64,000 nt of DNA from Halobacterium sp. CBA1132 (lineage in GTDB: Archaea; Halobacteriota; Halobacteria; Halobacteriales; Halobacteriaceae): NCBI RefSeq assembly GCF_001485535.1, contig NZ_BCMZ01000001.1:496001-560000 (forward strand), given 5' to 3'. The notes under the pieces are model-generated. The model saw only the letters and a list, made by a program, of their open reading frames with translations, had not been told where the DNA came from and did no database searches. Below, piece after piece: positions 1 through 7,779 of the stretch. The position numbers and the translations under genes were made by a program. How positions within the stretch are numbered: the stretch's first letter is position 1; every line of letters begins with the position of its first letter.

Positions 1-318
1 CGGATTGACGGCCGTGTAGTGAATCTCGTCGGGCTCGTAGCCGGCGTCGAGCGCGCGGTACACCTCGCCGGCGGACGCGCACTCCGCGCCGGCGCCCGCG
101 TCCCGGAGCGCTTCGAGGACCGCGCGGCCGGCGTTGGCCTTCACGGCGTAGTGGACATCGGCGTCCGGGAACGCGGCCGCGAGCCGGTCGTAGCTCTCTC
201 TGACGCGGTCGAGGTCCTGCACGTACAGCGGCGTCTCGTACTCGGCTGCGAGGTCGCGAAGGTCGGCCGCCGACCAGTCCGCGAGCCGCCGCACGGCGCG
301 GGCCTCGACGCGCGTCAC
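1..318 (-). CDS. lysA: Diaminopimelate decarboxylase, N-terminal part (cut by window edge)
   Basis: Decarboxylates meso-diaminopimelate to lysine, the last step of the DAP pathway. Only the first 106 codons lie in the window and they stay open to position 1. Reading from GTG at 318 gives a PLP-barrel N-terminus with the hallmark YAVKAN (the lysine binds PLP), followed by a conserved ECASAGE-type stretch. The GTG overlaps the dapD stop (GTGA), so the two genes are translationally coupled and lysA closes the dapA-dapB-dapD-lysA order. The alternative, another fold-III decarboxylase, is unlikely in this operon. Confidence 0.92.
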   Translation of the reverse strand, partial: MTRVEARAVRRLADWSAADLRDLAAEYETPLYVQDLDRVRESYDRLAAAFPDADVHYAVKANAGRAVLEALRDAGAGAECASAGEVYRALDAGYEPDEIHYTAVNP

Positions 319-1193
319 GACCGCAGAACCTCCTCGCGTTGGGTCGCGTCGAGCGTCTCCGCTTCGAGGTCCATCGCGACGACGGCGGGCTTGAACGCGC
401 CGCCGTCGAAGAGGTCGTGGTCGCCGACGCTGGACTCCACGTAGCGTGTGAACGCGCGGCGCTCCGGGGGCAGTTCGCCGTACAGAATCTCCTCCTCGAC
501 GAGGTCGTAGACGGGGATACGCGGCGTCAGCAGCGTGTTCTCGCCGACCACGGAGTCCTCGCCGACGACGAACCCGGAGGTGACCCGGCAGCCAGCGCCC
601 AGCGACACGCCGTCCTCGACGACGACGGGCGCGCTCTCGACGGGTTCGAGCACGCCGCCGATGAGCGTGTTCGCGCCGAGCTTCACGTCCTCGCCGATCT
701 GCGCGCAGGAGCCGACGGTGTCACAGGAGTCGACGAGCGTGCCGTCCCCGACGTGCGCGCCGATGTTCACGAACGCGGGGGACATCACGATGCAGTCCGA
801 GCCGAGGTGCGCGCCGCGGCGGAGTACGGTGCCGTCGGGCGTGTTCCGCGTGCCGCGCTCGTAGAGGTCGTCGGTGTCGCGCAGCGGGAGCACGTCGTGG
901 TAGGTGACGTCGCCGTACTCGCGGGGTTCGGTCTCGCGGAGCGCGAAGTTCAGGAGGACGCCGCGCTTGACCCACTCGACGGCCTCCCACTCGCCGTTGG
1001 TCTTCTCGGCGGCGCGCACGTCCCCGGCCTCCAGCGCGTCGAGGAACCCTTCGAGCGTGTCGGCGTCGTCGGCGCTCGCGGTTTCGGCTGTCAGGTCGCC
1101 GTCGACGGCTTCGCCGTCTGCCTGAGGCGTCTTCGACGCCTCTCCGGTTTCGTGTCGGTGCCACAGGTCTCGTACGTCAGATTCCAGACTCAT
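315..1193 (-). CDS. dapD: Tetrahydrodipicolinate N-acyl(succinyl)transferase
   Basis: Acylates tetrahydrodipicolinate in the acyl branch of lysine synthesis. The protein is 292 aa. The C-terminal half shows left-handed beta-helix hexapeptide repeats (GAHVGDG, GANTLIGG, GEDSVVGENT) and the family stretch SDCIVMSPAFVNIGAHVGDG. I chose the ATG at 1193 (MSLESDVRDLW) because it interlocks with the dapB stop as ATGA; a longer reading to 1250 would run into dapB. Residues about 15-50 are an acidic, low-complexity linker. Succinyl versus acetyl specificity cannot be read from sequence. Confidence 0.93.
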   Translation of the reverse strand: MSLESDVRDLWHRHETGEASKTPQADGEAVDGDLTAETASADDADTLEGFLDALEAGDVRAAEKTNGEWEAVEWVKRGVLLNFALRETEPREYGDVTYHDVLPLRDTDDLYERGTRNTPDGTVLRRGAHLGSDCIVMSPAFVNIGAHVGDGTLVDSCDTVGSCAQIGEDVKLGANTLIGGVLEPVESAPVVVEDGVSLGAGCRVTSGFVVGEDSVVGENTLLTPRIPVYDLVEEEILYGELPPERRAFTRYVESSVGDHDLFDGGAFKPAVVAMDLEAETLDATQREEVLRS

Positions 1194-1933
1194 AGTTCGG
1201 AAGCAACCTCCTCGAATCGGTAGAACTGGGCGGGCTGGTCGGCGAGCCACGCGGCGGCGTCGAGCGCGCCCGCCGCGAACACCGACCGATCGCCCGCGCG
1301 GTGTGTGAGTTCCAGCACTTCGCCGTTCCCCGCGAGCAGCGCCTCGTGTTCGCCGGTGACGTCACCGGCTCGGCGCGCGTGTACGCCGATTTCGCCCTCT
1401 TCGCGGGGCTGGTCGCCCACGCGACCGTGGACGCGCTCGGATTCGCCCCGTTCGTCTTCGATGCGGTCGAGTAAGACGTTCGCGGTGCCGCTGGGCGCGT
1501 CGCGCTTCCCGTTGTGGTGGGTCTCGGTGACCTCGACGTCATACTCGGGGAGTGCGCCGACCGCTTCCTCGACGGCGTCCAGCAGCGCCTGCACGCCCCG
1601 CGAGAAGTTCGCGCCGAGCAGGACGGGCGCGTCGCTGCCCGCGTCACGAAGTGTGTCCAACTGCTCGTCGTCGAAGCCCGTGGTGCCGACGACGACGGGG
1701 ACGCCGGCGTCCGCGCAAGCGGTCACGTACTCCACGCTCACCTCCGGCACGGTAAAGTCCACGACCGCGTCAGGATTCTCGGCCTCCACCAGCGACCCGA
1801 ACTCGCTGGCGGGGTCGAGGCCGTCGCCGCCGTCACGAGACGTCGCGAACGCCACGTCGACGCCGCGCTCGCTGGCGGCCTCCCGGACCTCGCGGCCCAT
1901 CCGTCCGGTCGCGCCAGTGACCCCGATTCTCAT
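1190..1933 (-). CDS. dapB: 4-hydroxy-tetrahydrodipicolinate reductase
   Basis: NAD(P)H-dependent reduction of hydroxytetrahydrodipicolinate, second dedicated step of the DAP pathway. It is 247 aa, normal length. The N-terminus MRIGVTGATGRMGREV is the Rossmann nucleotide-binding loop. VVDFTVPE and VVGTTGF follow, and the central SRGVQALL and HHNGKRDAPSGTA segments match the DapB substrate and catalytic region. It overlaps dapA by ATGA upstream and dapD by ATGA downstream, so the three are one transcription unit. Confidence 0.95.
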   Translation of the reverse strand: MRIGVTGATGRMGREVREAASERGVDVAFATSRDGGDGLDPASEFGSLVEAENPDAVVDFTVPEVSVEYVTACADAGVPVVVGTTGFDDEQLDTLRDAGSDAPVLLGANFSRGVQALLDAVEEAVGALPEYDVEVTETHHNGKRDAPSGTANVLLDRIEDERGESERVHGRVGDQPREEGEIGVHARRAGDVTGEHEALLAGNGEVLELTHRAGDRSVFAAGALDAAAWLADQPAQFYRFEEVASEL

Positions 1934-2835
1934 GCGGGTACCTCCGCCTCGTCGAGCGCGGCGAGCGCCTCGCGGAGTCGTTCGCGCGTCTCCTCGGACG
2001 CGTCGGTGAGCGGCGACCGGTAGTTCGCGTCGCCGTGGCCGCGAATCTCTCGGGCGGCCTTCACGGGAATCGGGTTCGTCTCCGCGAACAGCGCGCGGTT
2101 CAGCGGTTCGAGTTCCTGGTGGCGCTGGCGCGCAGTGTCGTAGTCGCCGTCGTGGGCCGACCAGACGAGGTCGCTGACGCGCTCGGGTTCGACGTTCGCG
2201 GTGACGCTGATGGTCCCGGTGCCGCCGACCGAGAGGACGGGTAGCGTCAGGCCGTCGTCGCCGGAGAGCACGCCGAAGTCCTCCCCGCGTGTGCGCTCGA
2301 CGACCTCGCTGATGCGGCCGACATCGCCGCTGGCGGCCTTGTAGCCGACGATGTTCTCGTGGCTCGCGAGCGCTTCGGCGGTCTCCACGGCGATGTTGCG
2401 CCCGGTCCGCGAGGGCACGTTGTAGATAATCTGGGGGGCGTCCACGCGGTCCGCGATTTCCCGGTAGTGGGCCTCCATTCCCTCGGGTTCGGGCTTGTTG
2501 TAGTACGGGGAGATGAGCAGCAGGGCGTCCGCGCCCGCGTCGACGGAGCGCTGGGAGAGCCCCAGCGCCTCGTGCGTGGAGTTACTGCCGGCGCCCGCGA
2601 TAATCGGGACTTCGTCGCCGACCTCGTCGACGACGACTTCCACGACTTCGACGTGCTCGTCGTGGGTGAGCGTCGCGCTCTCGCCGGTCGAACCCACGGG
2701 CACGACGCCGTCGACGCCGCGGTCGACGAGGCGTCGAGCGTGCGCTCGCAGTCGGTCGAAATCGATGCTGCCGTCGGCCGCGAACGGCGTCGTCATCGCG
2801 GGGAAGACGCCGTTCACGAATGTTGTGTGGTCCAT
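1930..2835 (-). CDS. dapA: 4-hydroxy-tetrahydrodipicolinate synthase
   Basis: Condenses pyruvate with aspartate semialdehyde, the entry step to lysine. It is 301 aa with a TIM-barrel aldolase pattern: GVFPAMTTPF at the N-terminus, GVVPVGSTGESATLTHDEH, a YNVPSRTGRN segment, and GYKAASGD carrying the Schiff-base lysine. It is first in the lysine operon. About 70 nt upstream lies the stop of a possible 35-codon leader ORF, so translation here is probably not leaderless if transcription starts near 3012. DHDPS-family aldolases of other specificity exist, but the operon fixes the call. Confidence 0.94.
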   Translation of the reverse strand: MDHTTFVNGVFPAMTTPFAADGSIDFDRLRAHARRLVDRGVDGVVPVGSTGESATLTHDEHVEVVEVVVDEVGDEVPIIAGAGSNSTHEALGLSQRSVDAGADALLLISPYYNKPEPEGMEAHYREIADRVDAPQIIYNVPSRTGRNIAVETAEALASHENIVGYKAASGDVGRISEVVERTRGEDFGVLSGDDGLTLPVLSVGGTGTISVTANVEPERVSDLVWSAHDGDYDTARQRHQELEPLNRALFAETNPIPVKAAREIRGHGDANYRSPLTDASEETRERLREALAALDEAEVPA

Positions 2836-2904
2836 CTGGGTTTGGGTGTCGCGTCGGAGTCGGTGTGCGGGCCGTGCGTCCGTCGGCGGCCCGGCACGGG
2901 AGTG

Positions 2905-3012
2905 CTACGCCCGCAGCGAGCCGTGCGTGTCGGCTGTGCTGCGTTTGCGTTTACCCGAGAAGGAGACGGCACTCTCGTCGCCGACGAACCGCGTCCCGAG
3001 AGCGCCACTCAT
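2905..3012 (-). CDS. Possible short leader ORF upstream of dapA
   Basis: A 35-codon ORF from ATG at 3012 to TAG at 2905, on the same strand as the lysine operon. A TATA-like TTTACT sits about 22-28 nt upstream of its ATG (3034-3040), the spacing of a leaderless haloarchaeal start. The peptide contains a GKRKR cluster, notable in a lysine-poor proteome and in front of lysine genes. About 80 percent of third positions are G or C, somewhat lower than the flanking genes appear. Whether it is translated is inference, and it may simply be 5' leader. Confidence 0.3.
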   Translation of the reverse strand: MSGALGTRFVGDESAVSFSGKRKRSTADTHGSLRA

Positions 3013-3123
3013 ACGCGTACCTGTGGGTGTCGGAGAGTAAAGAGTTGTCGCCGCGCGCAAGCACTGCCGTTCGGGGCGACGCATCGAGAGCTTTTTGCCG
3101 CGTCTGTCCGCAGGTCCGTGTAG

Positions 3124-3765
3124 ATGCTAGTCCTCGGGGACGCCCACGCGACCACGCCCGACCGACGGCAATCGCTGTTTGCCGCGTACCGCGCGGCCGA
3201 CGCCGATGTCGCGCTCCAAGCGGGCGACCTCATGTACTACGACCTCCCGATTCCGACGTACTTCATCGGCGGCAACAACGAGGACTTCGACGTCGTCGAG
3301 GCGCTGCGCCACGGGCGCGTCGAGAGCGACGATGTCTCGAACGCCTACCTCCTCCACAGCACCGCCGAGACCGTCGCCGGCCTGCGCGTCGCCGGGCTCT
3401 CCGGGAACTACGCGCCCACGCAGTTCGAGAAGTCCCGCGAGCAGCTCTACGACGACCGCCGCCGCCACTTCGTCCGTGAGGACGTCGAGCGAGCCAAGCA
3501 GCTCGACGACGTGGATGTCTTCCTCGCGCACGAAGCCCCACACGGACTCCCCGTCACCGAAGAGTACGAGGTCGGCTGCGACCACATCGACACCATTCTC
3601 GAAGCCCTCGAACCCGACCTCTGTCTGGTCGGCCACCACCACGAACACGCCGAGAGCGAGTTCGGGTCGACGCGCGTGGTCGGGCTGGCGCCCGCGTGGG
3701 ACTCCTACTACGAACTCGACCCGGACTCGCTGTCGCTGACGCGCCACGAGACGCCGCCGGCGTAG
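3124..3765 (+). CDS. Metallophosphoesterase
   Basis: Calcineurin-like phosphoesterase of 213 aa. Metal-binding motifs are in family order: LGDAHAT at the N-terminus (D-x-H), ALQAGDLMYYD (GD), FIGGNNED (GNxE in place of GNHE), AHEAPHG, and LVGHHHEHAE (GHxH) near the C-terminus. The substrate is unknown; archaeal homologues include phosphodiesterases of the YfcE/MJ0936 type. The start is the ATG straight after a TAG, with a T-rich AGCTTTTTGCC stretch about 25-35 nt upstream. It stands alone on the plus strand, divergent from the lysine operon. Confidence 0.85.
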   Translation: MLVLGDAHATTPDRRQSLFAAYRAADADVALQAGDLMYYDLPIPTYFIGGNNEDFDVVEALRHGRVESDDVSNAYLLHSTAETVAGLRVAGLSGNYAPTQFEKSREQLYDDRRRHFVREDVERAKQLDDVDVFLAHEAPHGLPVTEEYEVGCDHIDTILEALEPDLCLVGHHHEHAESEFGSTRVVGLAPAWDSYYELDPDSLSLTRHETPPA

Positions 3766-3814
3766 CCCGTCCGGGTCGCGCACCTTCTTTACGGCGCCGG
3801 CGCCTACGGCTCGT

Positions 3815-4312
3815 ATGGCTCCAATCCAATCGGGGCAGCGGGTCGCCGTGCTGGTCGACTCGCAGAACCTCTACCACTCCGCGCACAGCGTCTACTCTCG
3901 GAACATCGACTACTCCTCGCTCCTCGAGAAGGCCGTTCAGGACCGCGAACTGACGCGCGCCATCGCGTACGTCATCCGCGCCCAGTCCGAAGACGAGGAC
4001 AGTTTCTTCGACGCGCTCCGCGACATCGGCTTCGAGACGAAAATCAAGGACATCAAGACGTTCGGTGACGGCTCGAAGAAAGCCGACTGGGACGTCGGCA
4101 TGAGCCTCGACGCGGTGACGCTCGCCGACCACGTCGACACCGTCGTGCTCTGCACGGGGGACGGCGACTTCTCCCGGCTCTGCAACCACCTCCGCCACGA
4201 GGGCGTCCGCGTGGAAGTGATGGCGTTCGAGGAATCCACCGCCGAGGAACTGGTGGACGTCGCGGACTCGTTCGTCGACCTCAGCGAGCGAGAAGAGACG
4301 TTCCTGCTCTAA
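3815..4312 (+). CDS. NYN (LabA/DUF88-type) domain protein
   Basis: A 165-aa single-domain NYN protein, a PIN-like fold predicted to be an endoribonuclease. Acidic catalytic residues appear where expected: VLVDSQNLY (residues 12-20), KKADWDVGMSLDAV in the middle and VVLCTGDGDFSRLCNHL (about 109-125). TTTA at 3788-3791 lies about 25 nt before the ATG and fits a leaderless promoter. The stop overlaps the stop of the convergent small membrane protein within CTAA. The RNA target is unknown. Confidence 0.85.
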   Translation: MAPIQSGQRVAVLVDSQNLYHSAHSVYSRNIDYSSLLEKAVQDRELTRAIAYVIRAQSEDEDSFFDALRDIGFETKIKDIKTFGDGSKKADWDVGMSLDAVTLADHVDTVVLCTGDGDFSRLCNHLRHEGVRVEVMAFEESTAEELVDVADSFVDLSEREETFLL

Positions 4313-4497
4313 ACCATCCGGCCGTCGGTGCCCGTCGACCCCATCAGTAGCGACCCGGCCGCCAGCAGCGTCGTCGCGACGGCCGCGACGACCAACAGCA
4401 GCGTCGTCGCCGACGGGTCGAGACTCGCCCACACCAACATCGCGGCGCCGACAGCGAGCAGCACCGCCGCAATCCCGATTTTCGCGGTGTCGTTCAT
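4309..4497 (-). CDS. Small two-helix membrane protein, hypothetical
   Basis: A 62-aa protein with two hydrophobic segments (about residues 7-25 and 31-52), joined by SLDPSATT, and a short hydrophilic tail ending TDGRMV. I chose the ATG at 4497 because both helices follow immediately; longer upstream readings are arginine-rich and look non-coding. Its TAG interlocks with the TAA of the convergent NYN gene. No function is recognisable. The composition looks like a haloarchaeal membrane peptide rather than a random frame. Confidence 0.65.
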   Translation of the reverse strand: MNDTAKIGIAAVLLAVGAAMLVWASLDPSATTLLLVVAAVATTLLAAGSLLMGSTGTDGRMV

Positions 4498-4570
4498 GCC
4501 TCCGGGTTGCGGCCCACACCACATAAACGCATCCACTTTCCGGACGCCCGCGCCGGCGACCCGAAGTGGC

Positions 4571-4576
4571 TTTACG
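4571..4576 (+). promoter_or_regulatory. TATA-like box for the PUA protein
   Basis: TTTACG about 23-28 nt upstream of the ATG at 4599, the spacing expected of a leaderless haloarchaeal promoter. Confidence 0.5.
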
Positions 4577-4598
4577 CCCGCCAGCCGACCCTCGACGC

Positions 4599-5069
4599 AT
4601 GCAGGACGCGGACGTGCACTCGCTGCGCACCGTCGCCGACTACCAGTTCGGGGCCGGCGCGGGGTCGGCGCTGTTCCCGCCGGAGGAACGCTTCGAGGTG
4701 CAGCGCTCGACCACCGGCCGCCCACAGCAGGTCGCTCGCGACGACGGCGCGCGCCTCGTTTCCGTCGGGATGGACGGCCGCTTTACGCTCGGCACCGCGG
4801 GCGGCCGCCGTCTCGTCGACGACCTTCCACACCCTGCGGTGCGCGTGGTCGTCGGCGACGACAGCGAGCCGTTCGTCCGCGAGGGGAAGAACGTCTTCGC
4901 GAAGTTCGTCCAGACGGTCGACCCGGACGTCCGCGCCGGCGACGAGGTCGCGGTCGTCCACGAGCGCGGCGCGCTGCTCGCGGTCGGTCGCGCGGAACTG
5001 GACGCTGGCTCGATGCTCGACTTCGACACCGGGATGGCAGTGATGGTGCGGGATAGCGTCCAGAAGTAA
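4599..5069 (+). CDS. PUA domain protein
   Basis: A 156-aa protein whose C-terminal half is a PUA RNA-binding fold: GKNVFAKFVQTVDPDVRAGDEVAVVHERG, then ALLAVGRAELDAGSMLDFDTGMAV, the usual PUA ending. The N-terminal part (LRTVADYQFGAGAGSALFP) resembles the linker found next to PUA in archaeosine tRNA-guanine transglycosylase relatives. It probably binds or modifies RNA; no catalytic residues are visible. I chose the ATG at 4599 over an upstream start because of the TATA-like box spacing and because homology-like sequence begins there. Confidence 0.75.
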   Translation: MQDADVHSLRTVADYQFGAGAGSALFPPEERFEVQRSTTGRPQQVARDDGARLVSVGMDGRFTLGTAGGRRLVDDLPHPAVRVVVGDDSEPFVREGKNVFAKFVQTVDPDVRAGDEVAVVHERGALLAVGRAELDAGSMLDFDTGMAVMVRDSVQK

Positions 5070-5287
5070 TCACCGGACGAGCGAAGCGAGTCCGGGCCGA
5101 GGAGCGACCGTAGAGAGTGGTTCGAAAGGCGCTGCGCGCCTTTCGTCATCACGAAAGACGGCGGAGCCGTCTTTCGAACGATGACGCTGGCTTTTGGCCG
5201 AGATTTTGCAAGCGAGGAAGCGAAGCGACCGAGTGCAGCAAAAGGTCGTTCGTCATCCTTTTCACGCCGCGACGCGACGCTTCGGGC
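5070..5287. repeat. Intergenic region with two perfect triloop hairpins
   Basis: The 218-bp gap before NAC has no gene. It holds two perfect inverted repeats: 5124-5146 (10-bp stem, loop TGC) and 5153-5177 (11-bp stem, loop GGA). They are flanked by GTTCGAAA and TTTCGAAC, so the pair can also fold as one larger structure. Downstream, two A/T-rich tracts (GGCTTTTGGCC and GCAAAAGG) surround GCGAGGAAGCGAAGCGACCGA. The role is unknown; it could include the 3' end of the PUA transcript and the NAC promoter. Confidence 0.7.
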
Positions 5288-5674
5288 ATGTTTGGCGGAG
5301 GCGGCATGAACCCCCAGAAGATGCAGCAGATGATGAAACAGATGGGCATCGACGTCGACGAGATCGATGCCACCGAGGTCGTCATCAAACAGGCCGACGG
5401 CGACCAGCTCGTCTTCGACAACCCGGACGTCACGAAGATGGACGCGCGCGGGCAGGAGACCTACCAGATTATCGGTGAACCCGAGACCGTCGAGAGCGCG
5501 GGCGAGATCGAAGCCGAGGCCGATGTCGAGGCACCGGGCGAGAGCGGCGGCGGGATTCCCGAGGACGACATCGAGCTGGTCGTCCAGCGGACCGGCGCCA
5601 CCGAGGCCGACGCGCGCGCTGCGCTGGAGGCGACCGACGGCGACCTCGCCGCGGCCATCTCCCGGCTGGAGTGA
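5288..5674 (+). CDS. nac: Nascent polypeptide-associated complex protein (aNAC)
   Basis: Ribosome-associated chaperone that contacts emerging chains. It is 128 aa with three parts: a Gly/Met-rich N-terminus (GGGGMNPQKMQQMMKQMGID), the NAC beta-barrel (about 30-65, VIKQADGDQLVFDNPDVTKM and TYQIIGEP), an acidic linker, and a C-terminal UBA domain (GATEADARAALEATDGDLAAAISRLE). The ATG at 5288 gives the canonical N-terminus; longer readings into the hairpin region are rejected. It is coupled to trmI by a GTGA overlap. Confidence 0.95.
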   Translation: MFGGGGMNPQKMQQMMKQMGIDVDEIDATEVVIKQADGDQLVFDNPDVTKMDARGQETYQIIGEPETVESAGEIEAEADVEAPGESGGGIPEDDIELVVQRTGATEADARAALEATDGDLAAAISRLE

Positions 5675-6390
5675 TTCTGCTCGTTCGGGAGGACCGGGAG
5701 TTCCTCGCTGCACCGGGCGACGAGGTCCACACCGACCTCGGCGTCATCGACGTCCCCGAGAACGTCGAAGCCGGTGAGACGGTGGAGACGCATCTCGGTG
5801 AGCCGTTCACGGTCCGAGAGCTACGCGGCCCGGACCTGTTCAACCACCTCGACCGGACGGGCGCGCCGATGATGCCCAAGGACATCGGGTTGATTGTCGG
5901 ACACACGGGCGCCTCGCGCGGCGACCGCGTGCTCGACGCCGGCACGGGGACGGGCGTGCTCTCGGCGTACCTCGGGCGCCTCGGCGCGGACGTCGTGACG
6001 TACGAGCGCGACGCGGAGTTCGCCGAGGTCGCACGCGAGAACATGGAACTCGCGGAAGTCGCGGACCGCGTGGACGTTTGCACGGGCGACGTGACCGACC
6101 ACCTCGACGACCTCGCGGAGTTCGACCTGCTGACCTTGGACACGGAGAACGCACCGGTAGTCGTCGGGCAGGCGACCGACCTCCTGATTTCGGGCGGCTA
6201 CGCCGCCGTCTACTCCCCGTTCGTGGAGGACGCCCGCGAGGTCAATCTCGCGGCCGAGGAAGCGGGTCTCGTGAACGTGGAGACTGTCGAGACGATTCAG
6301 CGGGAGATGGATGTCGACGAACGCGGCTCGCGGCCGTCCACTGCGGGCGTCGGCCACACCGGCTACTTGACGTTCGCGCGGAACCCGTAG
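5671..6390 (+). CDS. trmI: tRNA (adenine-N1)-methyltransferase TrmI family
   Basis: SAM-dependent tRNA m1A methyltransferase (position 57/58 in archaeal relatives). It is 239 aa with a small N-terminal beta domain (1-60), MPKDIGLIVGHTGASRGDRV, then motif I VLDAGTGTGVLS (87-98), YERD, and FDLLTLDTENA as motif IV. GTG start overlapping the NAC stop. The nac-trmI pairing places it in a translation operon. The start is firm because the N-terminal beta domain begins at once. Confidence 0.92.
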   Translation: MILLVREDREFLAAPGDEVHTDLGVIDVPENVEAGETVETHLGEPFTVRELRGPDLFNHLDRTGAPMMPKDIGLIVGHTGASRGDRVLDAGTGTGVLSAYLGRLGADVVTYERDAEFAEVARENMELAEVADRVDVCTGDVTDHLDDLAEFDLLTLDTENAPVVVGQATDLLISGGYAAVYSPFVEDAREVNLAAEEAGLVNVETVETIQREMDVDERGSRPSTAGVGHTGYLTFARNP

Positions 6391-6575
6391 CTGTCCGGCG
6401 GCTCGTTCTCGGGGACGGCTCGCCGCCTCGCCGCATCCACCGTCCCGCTCTCGATTACTGCATAGCCCGGGCTGGTCGCGTTCCCGTATGTAAACTTTGG
6501 GCGTAGTGGTGGCTGTAGGGTCGAAAGCGAGCATACGCGCGAGCGTAGCGAGCGCACCCGAAGCGGAAAAAGGTA
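6391..6575. other. Intergenic gap, trmI to ftsZ1 tails
   Basis: 185 bp between convergent genes. No coding frame looks real. The ftsZ1-proximal end carries the 38-bp shared element described separately; the rest shows an AT-richer patch (CCGTATGTAAACTTTGG, about 6484-6500) of unknown role. Confidence 0.5.
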
Positions 6576-6576
6576 C
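6539..6576 (-). terminator. Probable ftsZ1 terminator, 38-bp element shared with 18332-18369
   Basis: On the minus strand the ftsZ1 stop is followed directly by GTACCTTTTTCCGC and then a GC-rich GAGCG-type stretch. The plus strand reads GCGAGCGTAGCGAGCGCACC then CGAAGCGGAAAAAGGTAC. A copy with 37 of 38 identical bases sits directly after a ferritin-like gene at 18371. A U-tract right after the stop is the usual archaeal termination signal; terminator function is inferred. Confidence 0.6.
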
Positions 6577-7742
6577 TACTCGACGTAGTCGATGTCGTCC
6601 ATGTCGCTGCCGGCGTCGTCGGGTTCAGGCTCGGGTTCGGGTTCGGGGTCGTCGCCGCGGCCGTAAATCTGCGGGGAATCGACGCCGGTGACGACAACCA
6701 TGGTGCGCATCTCGCCTTCGATGTCTTCGTCGACGCTGGTCCCCCAGATGATGCGGGCGTCGGGGTCGATGCGGTCGTAGAGCTGTTCGACGACGCCTTC
6801 GGCCTCCTCGATGCTCATGTCCGGGCCGCCAGTGACGTTGACGAGCGCGGAGTTCGCCGAGGAGATGTCGACGTCGAGCAGCGGGGAGCGTAGCGCGCTC
6901 TTGACGGAGTCGGCGGCTTTGGCGTCGGAGTCGGCTTCGCCGAGGCCGATCATGGCGACGCCGCCTTTCTCCATGACGGTGCGAACGTCGGCGAAGTCGA
7001 GGTTGACGAGGCCGGGCTTGGTGATGAGTTCCGTGATGCCCTTCACCGAGCGCATGAGGACTTCGTCGGAGACCTTGAACGCTTCGCGGACGGGGAGCTT
7101 GCCGACCGAGTCGAGGAGACGGTCGTTGGGAACGACGATGACGGTGTCGGCGACGTCGCGGAGGCGTTCGAGGCCGGCTTCGGCGTTCGTGCGGCGGACC
7201 TCGCCCTCGGCCGTGAACGGCGTCGTGACGATGGCGATGGTGAGCGCGCCGGCGTCACGGGCGGCCTTCGCGACGACAGGCGCGGAGCCAGTACCAGTGC
7301 CGCCGCCGAGACCGGCGGTGACGAACACCATGTCCGAGCCCTCGATGGAGTCCCGAATCTCGTCCTGGGATTCGAGGGCGGCTTCCTCGCCGACCTGCGG
7401 GAGCGACCCCGCACCGCGGCCTTGGGTCTTCTGCTGGCCCATGAGAATCTTGGTGTCGGCCTCGATGTCGACGAGGTGCTGGACGTCCGTGTTGGCGGCG
7501 ACGAGGGAGGCGCCGTGGATGCCCTCGTCGAACATTCGGTTGATGGTGTTCGACCCCGCGCCGCCGCAGCCGACGACGGTGATACTCGTCTGGAGTTCCT
7601 TGAGAACGTCCTCGAGTTCGTCGTCAGTCATCTCCCCGGTGGGGACGCTGGCGGACGACCCCTCTGACGGGACGTCACCTGCTTCCGAGGCCGAGTCCTC
7701 GTCCTCGGCCTCGTCGATGGCGTCCTGCACAATCGAGTCCAT
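6576..7742 (-). CDS. ftsZ1: Cell division protein FtsZ1
   Basis: Tubulin-family GTPase that assembles the midcell ring. It is 388 aa. The tubulin signature GLGGGTGTG lies at 144-152, GCGGAGSNT at 58-66 and the T7 loop NLDFADV (catalytic Asp) at 247-253. The N-terminus [14 protein letters not shown] is the haloarchaeal FtsZ1 type, as I recall it; FtsZ2 begins differently. The C-terminal tail is low complexity (PEPEPEPEP) and ends DDIDYVE, a likely partner-binding tail. A TATA-like box inside the end of dtdA suggests its own promoter. Confidence 0.95.
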   Translation of the reverse strand: MDSIVQDAIDEAEDEDSASEAGDVPSEGSSASVPTGEMTDDELEDVLKELQTSITVVGCGGAGSNTINRMFDEGIHGASLVAANTDVQHLVDIEADTKILMGQQKTQGRGAGSLPQVGEEAALESQDEIRDSIEGSDMVFVTAGLGGGTGTGSAPVVAKAARDAGALTIAIVTTPFTAEGEVRRTNAEAGLERLRDVADTVIVVPNDRLLDSVGKLPVREAFKVSDEVLMRSVKGITELITKPGLVNLDFADVRTVMEKGGVAMIGLGEADSDAKAADSVKSALRSPLLDVDISSANSALVNVTGGPDMSIEEAEGVVEQLYDRIDPDARIIWGTSVDEDIEGEMRTMVVVTGVDSPQIYGRGDDPEPEPEPEPDDAGSDMDDIDYVE

Positions 7743-7765
7743 TGTTGCGTAACGGGTAGCGTGTG

Positions 7766-7779
7766 AAGCTTAATTACCT
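7766..7779 (-). promoter_or_regulatory. TATA-like box for ftsZ1, overlapping the dtdA stop
   Basis: The minus strand reads GGTAATTAAGCTTC, with AATTAAGC about 25-33 nt before the ftsZ1 ATG (7742). It includes the dtdA TAA (7770-7772), so the promoter and the end of the upstream gene share bases. Confidence 0.55.
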
